Assembly (NCBI GenBank): GCA_001896885.1
Contig: MKRJ01000032.1
Coordinates: 1-64,000 of the forward strand
DNA: 64,000 bases
Source: Rhizobiales bacterium 65-79
GTDB lineage: Bacteria; Pseudomonadota; Alphaproteobacteria; Rhizobiales; Rhizobiaceae
Direction of reading: 5' to 3'
Shown here piece after piece: positions 18,053-25,517 of this stretch. The translations under genes were made by a program, and so were the position numbers. Below the pieces are notes generated by a model. That model ran no database searches. It was not told where the DNA came from and was given only the letters and a program-made list of their open reading frames with translations. Position 1 is the stretch's first letter, and each line of letters opens with the position of its first letter.

Positions 18053-18921
18053 TGGCGTTCGCCCCCCAGCGGAACGGCGGTGACCTCGGACAATTCCGGT
18101 TTCGCTTCGCCACGCATGCACACGAGAACGATCGTCACATTGTCCGTCCCGCCCCGGCCGAGCACCATTTCGAGCAGTCTCTCGCAAGCGGCCTGCGGCG
18201 TGTAGGCGGCAACGGCTTCCCCGATCTCCGCATCCTCCACATGGGCGCTGAGGCCATCGGTGCTGAGCACGAATACGTCGCCCGGCTCAGTCCGGCCCTG
18301 ATGGAAATCGACGACGATTTCGTCGGTGACGCCGACCGCCCGGGTGATGACGTTGCGGCGCGGCCAGTTTCGCGCATCCGCAGGACTGATCACTCCCTTG
18401 TCGAGCAGTTCCTGCACTTCCGTGTGGTCTCGGGAGATCTGCGATATCCTTCCGCCACGCACCAGGTAGACGCGGCTGTCACCCGACCAGAAGCAGGCGA
18501 AACTGCCGTTCATCGCCAGCAAGGCGGCAACCGTCGAGCCGATGGTGACGCCGCGCGTTTTCGCCAGTGCGCGGATCTGTTCGTGAGCCCGCTCCAGCCG
18601 ATCCTTGAAACGGGCGAGCAATTCCGGGGCGGACCTCGCAATTCCGATCGTTGCAAGGTTTTCGACTATCGTCGATGAAGCGACTTCACCAGCCTCGTGG
18701 CCGCCCATTCCGTCGGCGACGAGCCAGAGCCCGCTTTCGGGCTCCATGAGAAACCTGTCCTCGTTGAGCTGGCGAACACAGCCGCGATGGCTGACGCCAT
18801 AACTCTCGAAGGGAACGACCGCATCGTTCACGTTGCCTCCTGGCTCCCTACCGGGCGTCGGCAAATCGCGTTTCAATGGCTCGCGCGTGGCATACTGCCA
18901 CAACGGCTGTTGATAGGCCAT
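18049..18921 (-). CDS. pppA: PP2C-type Ser/Thr phosphatase (PppA-like)
   Basis: The 290-residue protein has all PP2C metal-site motifs: NEDRF, LVADGMGGHEAGE, GSTVAALL, FWSGDSRVYLVR, LSTDGLS and GGTDNVTIVLV. A short N-terminal extension of about 35 residues precedes the domain. ATG 18921 is used; a GTG two codons upstream (18927) is also possible. It lies between tssM1 (43 bases upstream) and ppkA (four-base overlap). In known T6SSs PppA reverses PpkA phosphorylation of the FHA scaffold and so recycles the apparatus. Confidence 0.92.
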   Translation of the reverse strand: MAYQQPLWQYATREPLKRDLPTPGREPGGNVNDAVVPFESYGVSHRGCVRQLNEDRFLMEPESGLWLVADGMGGHEAGEVASSTIVENLATIGIARSAPELLARFKDRLERAHEQIRALAKTRGVTIGSTVAALLAMNGSFACFWSGDSRVYLVRGGRISQISRDHTEVQELLDKGVISPADARNWPRRNVITRAVGVTDEIVVDFHQGRTEPGDVFVLSTDGLSAHVEDAEIGEAVAAYTPQAACERLLEMVLGRGGTDNVTIVLVCMRGEAKPELSEVTAVPLGGERQ

Positions 18922-18964
18922 ATCCACCGCCGCTCGGCCTTCGGCGGCGGCGGCCGGTATCCGA

Positions 18965-21900
18965 TCAGAAGCCGGCAGGACAGGTGAACTGGGAAAGGGC
19001 CGGAAGGAGGAAGGGGTCGGGACCCGGTTCGGCGCGGATCCTGAAGGCCGCGTCGCGGCCGCCGATCACGAAGCGAATATCGATGCCGTCCCCGTTGGGC
19101 GTGACGTTGCCGGCCTCCAGCAGACGGCGGATCGCCCAGGCGCCCTGGAATCCAAGGACGGATTGCCTGCCGGGAAGGGCAGGGGTGAAGCTGAGATTGG
19201 CGGATCCGGTCGCGCCTCCAGGCCACGTCACCGTGCTTTCCGAGCTGCCGCTCTGATAGCCCTGCACGATCTGTCCGTCGACGCTCAAGAGCGCCATGTC
19301 GATATCCGCATTGAGGGATGTCGGCGTGATCGCGACCCTGATTGCCGGCATGGACTCACCCTGCCGGAAGAACGCATCGCGAATGTCCGCCGCCAATTGA
19401 AACTGACGGAGGGTGGCCGAGGAAAGGTCGCGGCCCAATAGGGTTTCATGACGCCATTTCCAATCCTTGCCGGAAATATCGATCAAGGGTGCCAGGTTCT
19501 GGGCAAAATATCTGTCAATGACGCCGCCGGGCGCGAAGAGCCGCGCGAAATCGGACAGAGGCACCTCGGCTGAGGCACCGGGCGCAAAGGGATAGCGGTT
19601 GTCGAGAGCTTGATGGCACGGTGCCGTCACGTTTTGTGCGAGCGTCCTGTTCAGTTGCTCCAGTGACGCTTTTGCGGCGTTGCCTTCAAACTCGTCGGCG
19701 GCGGACAGGACCAGGCTGGCGAGAACCTTGGGCAGACGGCTTGCGTTGAGGCGAAGCGATTGCAGCTTCATCGGCAGGTTTGCGTCGCCTCGCGATCCGG
19801 CCCCGGAGCTGGCCGCGGCCATCAGCAGGCTTTGATAGATATCGTGAAAATTCTGGACAAGTGCGTCGATCGGCCGTTGTCCCGGGCGCCCTTCGACGAG
19901 GATGTGGAAGGGACGAAATTGGGCGTCGATATTGGCGCCGGGCACGACGCCCGCGGCGGTCGCCATTGCCGCGCCCGCGCGGCTTTGCGATTTTCCGGCG
20001 CCTGTGTCGATACCTATCCGGGCAAGGCCGCGCTCGACTTCCAGGCTCGACATATCCGGCGCCGCCCCGGCTGCGGCGGCTTCGGAAGAGGCTGCAGCGT
20101 CGGACCCAGGCCGAGCCAGCCAAGTTTGGGCGGCCACGGCCTCGAAAAGCTGACGGAGGGGCGAATCCGTAGCCGAGACGGCGGCCAGCGACAGGTATTG
20201 CGGCCCGCCGGCGGCAAGTGGCCTGAACCTGAGCGTTCCGAGAGCGGTGTTCCACGCAGCCACGAAGTCCGCCGCATAGCGTTGCAGCAATGCCGGGCCG
20301 ACCTGCGACAGATCCGCGTCCGGATCCCGCTCGCCGTTTCCGAACACCCATTCGTCGGCGATGATCGATTTCGCCACTGCCGCAAGCTGGGGCAGGTAGG
20401 TCCGCTCGAAGCCTTCGCGGGTGTAGAGGCCTGGAACGGAGAGCTGGCTGATTTCGGTGCCATCGGTGGTGTCGAAAACAAGCCTTGCCTCGCGGCCCGC
20501 CTGGGCGCCGAGAGGAAATGCGGGGAGCGGATTCCGATTGAGCGACGCCGTCAGGATCGCCTGGGCGCGCTCCACAAAGGACATCCGGTTGATCGAGCGG
20601 CGGGCAGCGGCGACCAGCGTATCGTCCAGTTTGTAGGTGGGGTCGTAGGCATCGTCGAGTGCGAGCATCGCGCGCAGGTGCCGTTCGAGCCCCTGTCGGC
20701 CGTCGCGATTGCCGGGTCCGGGAAAGCGGTTCTCTTGCCAATCCCGCGTGATCCACGACACCACCAGATTGTCGTCCGTGCCGGGAGCCGCGCCGCCAAG
20801 CATCAGATACACTTTCAGGGGCTCGTAGAGGCGCTCCGGATTGCCGAGATTTCTCCGGATAGCGTCTTCGAGTTGAAGCAGCAATCGCGGACGGAGCATG
20901 TTTTCCAGTCCCACCCGGTAGGCATTTTCGGAAGCGGAGAGAAGCGCGTCGTGCTGGCTTAGTCCGAATCCTGCCTGCCAAGTCGCCGGCGTCGTTCGGT
21001 TGGCATAGCCGACAGGCAGGTCCCGCAGCATTTCCAATGGCTCGGCGACCTGCTCCAGGTCGGGCTCGGTGACCGGCTTGACGAGCACCGGCCGCGCTGC
21101 GGCTTCATACCGGCTCATCATTTGCAGGGTCGCGTCGGCCATCGACTTGTTTGCCAGAAAACTCAATCCGATGGCCGCTAGGCCGCCGACCAGAAGCAGA
21201 CAGGCGGCGGTGTTGAAAGCGAGACGGCCCATTCGGGCCCGCCGCTCGGCCGCCCGATCGTAGGAGACCAGCGGCGCCTCGGAGAAGACCACTCTGGTAA
21301 GGAGGTCGTGCAGGAAAAAGCTCTTGCCGGTACCGGACATCTGGGGCGCGCCGACGCTGAAGGTTCGACCCATGCTGCCCAGCAACTGGTCGATCGGCGT
21401 TCCTTCCTGCGTTCCGGAGGAAAAATAGAAGCCGCGCAGATTTGGGGGGCGGGACTCGCCCTTGCCGCCGAACACCGCCGACATGAAATCGGCGATGCGC
21501 GGCGCAAGAAGCCCCAGTTGCGCCGGGAACGCGAAGATCCTTCCCCGGGCGGCCGGATCGATCTCTTCCTGCATGCGGTCGGCCGCCTCTTGCGACAGCC
21601 GCCCGGCCAGTGCCCGGATGCTGCCGACGATGTCATCGTGGAGATCGGGAGCGCCTCCCGCCGCCGAAAAGGTCCTGCCCCAGACACACTTCCGCCGGGC
21701 TTCGTCGAAGTGGCCGAAATACTCCCTGAAGCCGATAATCAGATCGGCCTTGGTGAAGAGCACGTAGACCGGACATTCGATATTCAGGGTGTTGCCGATT
21801 TCAGCCAGACGGGTCCTTATCGCGGCGACATGCGTCCCCAACTCGCTGCCTTCCAGCGTCATGAGGTCGGAAAGGCTGATGGCGAGGATGACGCCGTTGA

Positions 21901-22537
21901 CGGGCCGCCGCGGACGGTATCGCTTCAGGATCGAGAGGAACGCGAGCCAGCTTTTCCTGTCGGCTTCGAGGTCTGATTCCTGTGTGGTGTAGCGGCCTGC
22001 GGTGTCGATCAGGACGGCCTCGTCCGTGAACCACCAGTCGCAGTTGCGGGTTCCGCCTACGCCGCCGACGGCTTGCGCTTCTCCCTCCATCGCCAGCGGG
22101 AAGTCCAATCCGGAATTGATCAGCGCGGTCGTCTTGCCGGCGCCCGGCGGGCCTATGACGATGTACCAGGGCAGTTGGTAGAGGAACGTGCGCCGTGAGC
22201 CCAGCCGTTTGAGCGTCGAGATCGCGTCCCGCATGCGCGTTTCGAGGATTTCGGCGTCGCTTCCCGCGGCTTCCGACCGGGAAATCGCCTCCTCGATCTT
22301 CCGCTCGGAACGTCGCGAACGCCATTGCGCAAGGAAGTATCGGCATCCGACCAGGACAAGGGACGCGGCGATGATTGCCGCCCGCGTCCACTCGGACGCG
22401 AGAGGGCGCGAATCGCCGTAGCGGATCATCGGGCCGGCGAACCAGACGGCGAGCGCAAAGCCGACGAGGGCGCAGATGCCGAGAAGGCGCAAAAACCAGT
22501 TCAGCGCCGCCTCGGCATAGGTTTCGGCGGCGTTCAC
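18965..22537 (-). CDS. tssM: T6SS membrane-complex ATPase-fold protein TssM (IcmF), first copy
   Basis: The 1,190-residue protein has two N-terminal membrane helices (about 14-38 and 52-70) and a third near 425-445. The cytoplasmic domain between them has a complete Walker A (GPPGAGKTT, 129-137), then GGTRNCDWWFTDEAVLIDTAGRY. The large periplasmic part has the IcmF-related and C-terminal beta domains. The GTG start overlaps the tssL1 stop (GTGA) and has GGGAG eight bases upstream. TssM spans the envelope, binding TssL inside and TssJ at the outer membrane. This copy sits with the kinase and phosphatase, not with the sheath and baseplate genes, and no second TssJ is encoded nearby. Confidence 0.93.
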   Translation of the reverse strand: MNAAETYAEAALNWFLRLLGICALVGFALAVWFAGPMIRYGDSRPLASEWTRAAIIAASLVLVGCRYFLAQWRSRRSERKIEEAISRSEAAGSDAEILETRMRDAISTLKRLGSRRTFLYQLPWYIVIGPPGAGKTTALINSGLDFPLAMEGEAQAVGGVGGTRNCDWWFTDEAVLIDTAGRYTTQESDLEADRKSWLAFLSILKRYRPRRPVNGVILAISLSDLMTLEGSELGTHVAAIRTRLAEIGNTLNIECPVYVLFTKADLIIGFREYFGHFDEARRKCVWGRTFSAAGGAPDLHDDIVGSIRALAGRLSQEAADRMQEEIDPAARGRIFAFPAQLGLLAPRIADFMSAVFGGKGESRPPNLRGFYFSSGTQEGTPIDQLLGSMGRTFSVGAPQMSGTGKSFFLHDLLTRVVFSEAPLVSYDRAAERRARMGRLAFNTAACLLLVGGLAAIGLSFLANKSMADATLQMMSRYEAAARPVLVKPVTEPDLEQVAEPLEMLRDLPVGYANRTTPATWQAGFGLSQHDALLSASENAYRVGLENMLRPRLLLQLEDAIRRNLGNPERLYEPLKVYLMLGGAAPGTDDNLVVSWITRDWQENRFPGPGNRDGRQGLERHLRAMLALDDAYDPTYKLDDTLVAAARRSINRMSFVERAQAILTASLNRNPLPAFPLGAQAGREARLVFDTTDGTEISQLSVPGLYTREGFERTYLPQLAAVAKSIIADEWVFGNGERDPDADLSQVGPALLQRYAADFVAAWNTALGTLRFRPLAAGGPQYLSLAAVSATDSPLRQLFEAVAAQTWLARPGSDAAASSEAAAAGAAPDMSSLEVERGLARIGIDTGAGKSQSRAGAAMATAAGVVPGANIDAQFRPFHILVEGRPGQRPIDALVQNFHDIYQSLLMAAASSGAGSRGDANLPMKLQSLRLNASRLPKVLASLVLSAADEFEGNAAKASLEQLNRTLAQNVTAPCHQALDNRYPFAPGASAEVPLSDFARLFAPGGVIDRYFAQNLAPLIDISGKDWKWRHETLLGRDLSSATLRQFQLAADIRDAFFRQGESMPAIRVAITPTSLNADIDMALLSVDGQIVQGYQSGSSESTVTWPGGATGSANLSFTPALPGRQSVLGFQGAWAIRRLLEAGNVTPNGDGIDIRFVIGGRDAAFRIRAEPGPDPFLLPALSQFTCPAGF

Positions 22538-24030
22538 GGGGTTTGCTCCCTGCGGATCAGGATATCGATCCGGCGGTTGCGGGCGCGGCCTTCGGCAGTC
22601 GTGTTGTCGGCGATCGGATCCTGGTCCCCCTTGCCCTCGATTTGCAGGCGCGACGGGTCCCCAATGGTTCGGATCAGGATGTCCTTGACCGCCTTGGCCC
22701 TGGCCAAGGAGAGGTCGAAGTTGGACTTGTAGACGCTTGACGCTCCCGGTCTCTGGCTGTCCGTGTAGCCGACGACCGTCACGTCGCCGCGCTCACCGTC
22801 GATCGCGCCGGTCAGATCCCTGGCGAGCATGCCGAAGGTCGGCTTCACCAGCGCCGCGCCGGAATCGAAAAGCACTTCGTTGCCGATCTCGACGACGATG
22901 AAATCTCCCCTGGTGGTGACAGTCAGCGTCCCGGCGGCAATTTCGGCTGCCAGCTTCTGGCGGAGACGATCGAGTTGTGCGTCGGGCCTTGGACGAGCCG
23001 GCGCCGGCGCCGCTGGCGCCGGTTGGACAGGGGAGACGAACGCCATATGGCGGACGACCACGGCTTTGCGCGGTTCAAGGTTCGCCAATTGCTCCACAAC
23101 CGCGTCGGCGCGGTACGCGGTGACCGTACGAGCAGCCAGGAATGCAGCCGCGATGATCGCCGGAACCGCCGCCGATATCACCCATAGCGGCATTCGAGGC
23201 TTGCGCGCCAGGGTCGTGCCGAGCCCTTCCCATTGCGGCGAGAGTCCCGGCTCGGCGCGCTGCCGGAAGTAGCGCAGCGTTTCGTAGACGTCTCTGCGGA
23301 CGCGATCCAGCGCCTCCCTGCTGCCGGTCCTTTCGCGGTACTGGCCCTGGAAACCGAGGGACAGGCAGGCATGCATCAGTTCCAGCAGATCGCAATGCGG
23401 CTGGGGATCGGCGAGGACGGCATTGAGCGCTTCGTAGAAGCCTGTGCCGGCCGTTTGCACGCGGAAAAAGCGCATCAGCATGCCGTCCTGGAGCCAGGCG
23501 CCGCGGTCGACGCCCGGCAAGTGGCCGGCGATATCGTCTACCGTTTCGCAAAGCACGTATCTGGCGATGCGCGAGTCGTCCTCGGCCACGAGGCTGTCCT
23601 GCGCTTTCCTCTCGAATCGACGGATGGCGTCCGCGAGATGCCGTCGCAAGGGCTCGACCGCGCGATCCGACGCAAGCATCGGCAAGTCGCCGAGAAGCAT
23701 CAAAAGGGGTGCTGCGGCGGCGAGCAACGGGTTTGCCGAACTGTACGGAACTTCATCGAACGCTGCCAGCAGGGAACCCTGGCTCGCGGGAAGCGCGGCC
23801 CGGATTTCCGCGTTCGGCAAAGCCGGCCTGGAATTCGGTTCGAACACGGTTTCCTGGCCGGCCTCGGGCGGCGCGTAATCGCCGCCGGGATCGAAGACCG
23901 TTCCGTCGCTGCCGGTGGATTTGCCGGTAGGGGCCGCCACGCGTTGCGATCCGCGCGGCTCGTCCGGACGTTCGGCCAGCTTTGTCGGCTCGGCATTCTT
24001 CGGACCGGCGGAGTTCTTTTCCCCGGTCAT
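22534..24030 (-). CDS. tssL: T6SS TssL (IcmH/DotU) with C-terminal OmpA domain, first copy
   Basis: This 498-residue protein has a disordered N terminus of about 95 residues, then the all-helical DotU domain (NPLLAAAAPLLMLLGDL; YVLCETVDDIAGHLPG; CLSLGFQGQYRER), one membrane helix (LWVISAAVPAIIAAAFLAARTV) and a periplasmic OmpA-like peptidoglycan-binding domain (FDSGAALVKPTFGMLA; GDVTVVGYTDSQRPG; NRRIDILIRRE). ATG 24030 has GGAAGC upstream. The OmpA fusion anchors the complex to the cell wall, so no separate TagL is needed. It is clearly diverged from tssL2 (36687-38015), so this is not a recent duplication. Confidence 0.92.
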   Translation of the reverse strand: MTGEKNSAGPKNAEPTKLAERPDEPRGSQRVAAPTGKSTGSDGTVFDPGGDYAPPEAGQETVFEPNSRPALPNAEIRAALPASQGSLLAAFDEVPYSSANPLLAAAAPLLMLLGDLPMLASDRAVEPLRRHLADAIRRFERKAQDSLVAEDDSRIARYVLCETVDDIAGHLPGVDRGAWLQDGMLMRFFRVQTAGTGFYEALNAVLADPQPHCDLLELMHACLSLGFQGQYRERTGSREALDRVRRDVYETLRYFRQRAEPGLSPQWEGLGTTLARKPRMPLWVISAAVPAIIAAAFLAARTVTAYRADAVVEQLANLEPRKAVVVRHMAFVSPVQPAPAAPAPARPRPDAQLDRLRQKLAAEIAAGTLTVTTRGDFIVVEIGNEVLFDSGAALVKPTFGMLARDLTGAIDGERGDVTVVGYTDSQRPGASSVYKSNFDLSLARAKAVKDILIRTIGDPSRLQIEGKGDQDPIADNTTAEGRARNRRIDILIRREQTP

Positions 24031-24165
24031 CGCCAAGCTTCCGCCGCCGATGCTACGCCGAATCGTGCCATCAACCCCCGCTTCATGCCGTCGCGGCGAA
24101 GAACGTCCGGTCGCAGGAATTCAACCCGCGCACTATACCCGCTAAGAGGGGACCCCGCCATAGCG

Positions 24166-24183
24166 CGGCACGCCCGGGTGCCG
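24166..24183 (-). terminator. Small hairpin just after tagH1
   Basis: CGGCAC and GTGCCG form a perfect six-base-pair stem around a six-base loop, starting one base after the tagH1 stop codon on the minus strand. There is no following T tract. It may reduce read-through from tagH1 into tssL1 across the 154-base gap rather than stop transcription. Confidence 0.25.
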
Positions 24184-24184
24184 T

Positions 24185-25315
24185 TCAGCGCTCCTTCGAG
24201 GCGTCGGCGTATGCTTCGCTGAAATAGGACAGGAAGACATCGAGCATGCCGTTTTCGTGGACCTCTTCGCGCGCGGCCCACGCCGACAGCAGGGCGTCCC
24301 ATGCACGCGCCTTCTTTGACATGAAGGAAGAGGGTGCCAGTTTCTTCTCGATCGTATGGGGCGAGATGTCCTCCAGCAGCCGCGCCAGTGCGGTCTGCAT
24401 CGCCGCATATGTCGCGATTTCGTGCGTCTTCAGGTCACGGAAGGCATCCTCGACGCTGCGCGCCGCATCCATGTAGCCCGGTCTGCGACGGCCAAACATT
24501 ATCTCCAGCACTTCTTCGGTCGACGGCACGAATTTGAGCGGGTTGTTGTCGGCTCCGCCGAGGATCGTCCGATGGGGACTCTTGACCATGCCCTTGGCCG
24601 CGGCGCGGGCCTTCAGCAATGTCGCGAGCTGCTCGGCCACCAGGCGCAGGACGATGCCCATTTCGGACGCCACCTCCCGAGGGTCTCGCTGCAGCAGAAC
24701 GTCCGGCGACATACCCGCCGCCGCAGCGATTTGGCGCAGAAGATCGTTGGATTGCGCGACCCGGGCCGAAGACGCCGGTTGAGGAGCCGAAGCCGCACGA
24801 GCGGGGGTGGGCGGCGCCTGCGCGGGGCCTGGGCGAAGTTCTCCGCCCCCGCGGCCGGGACGCGCCAGGAACGGATCGTCATCGAAGGAGAATGAAGACC
24901 CGCTTCCGGCGCTGGCATTCGCAACCGCCGGAGACCCGGATGTGTGGCTGCCCCTGTCCGTCATTGGGGAACGCCGGGCATCGGCCTGATCGACCGATGC
25001 CGCTTCGTCAAGCGTCACGCGGATGGTGTAACGGCCGATGCGAAGGCGATCGCCGCTCCTCAGCCGGTAAGGCGCTTCGAGGCGCGTCCTTGACCCGTTG
25101 ACGAAGGTTCCGTTGCGCGACAGGTCATGCAGCCAATAGGCGCCGTCCTGATACTCTATCCGGCAATGCCTGGAGGAAACGATCCTTTCGGGGTCCGGCA
25201 GAGTCCAGTCGCTGCCCTGTCTGCCGATCTCGAATGCGCCTTGCGACGCCGCGTAGTCGACGCGGCTGCCTTGCGGCAGGTTTTCGGGGTTCTCGACCTT
25301 CAAGCTTATGAACAT
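24185..25315 (-). CDS. tagH: T6SS FHA-domain protein TagH (Fha), first copy
   Basis: The 376-residue protein has an N-terminal FHA domain with the phosphothreonine-binding blocks FEIGRQGSDWTLP, VSSRHCRIEY and DLSRNGTFVNG. A disordered Ser/Pro/Ala-rich linker (about 110-190) leads to the conserved T6SS FHA C-terminal domain (RTILGGADNNPLKFVPSTEEVLEIMFG; AYADASKER). ATG 25315 sits behind GGAACGGCGG. It is the first gene of unit A, followed after 154 bases by tssL1. FHA proteins of this type are phosphorylated by PpkA and trigger apparatus assembly. A divergent 202-base spacer separates it from vgrG. Confidence 0.9.
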   Translation of the reverse strand: MFISLKVENPENLPQGSRVDYAASQGAFEIGRQGSDWTLPDPERIVSSRHCRIEYQDGAYWLHDLSRNGTFVNGSRTRLEAPYRLRSGDRLRIGRYTIRVTLDEAASVDQADARRSPMTDRGSHTSGSPAVANASAGSGSSFSFDDDPFLARPGRGGGELRPGPAQAPPTPARAASAPQPASSARVAQSNDLLRQIAAAAGMSPDVLLQRDPREVASEMGIVLRLVAEQLATLLKARAAAKGMVKSPHRTILGGADNNPLKFVPSTEEVLEIMFGRRRPGYMDAARSVEDAFRDLKTHEIATYAAMQTALARLLEDISPHTIEKKLAPSSFMSKKARAWDALLSAWAAREEVHENGMLDVFLSYFSEAYADASKER

Positions 25316-25517
25316 CCGCCGTTCCGCTTGCCGCCAAAGGCTGGTCACACGACGGACATTCTAGCAGGTTCATGGACTTGCCGCATGATCGTGTTCGGCA
25401 AACGGCTTTCGGCTGGTGCCGCCGGAGCGGCATGCCGGTCATGTGGACAGGCCGGGAACATGTGTTAATCTCGCCGCGCGAGGTTCGGCAGCGTTTGCTT
25501 GGAGAGGCAAAGCCGAC

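Noticed and set aside
24166-24183. A strong terminator ending unit A transcription after tagH1
   Set aside because: The stem is only six base pairs and has no T tract. The following tssL1 and tssM1 belong functionally with tagH1, so it is recorded only as a weak hairpin.
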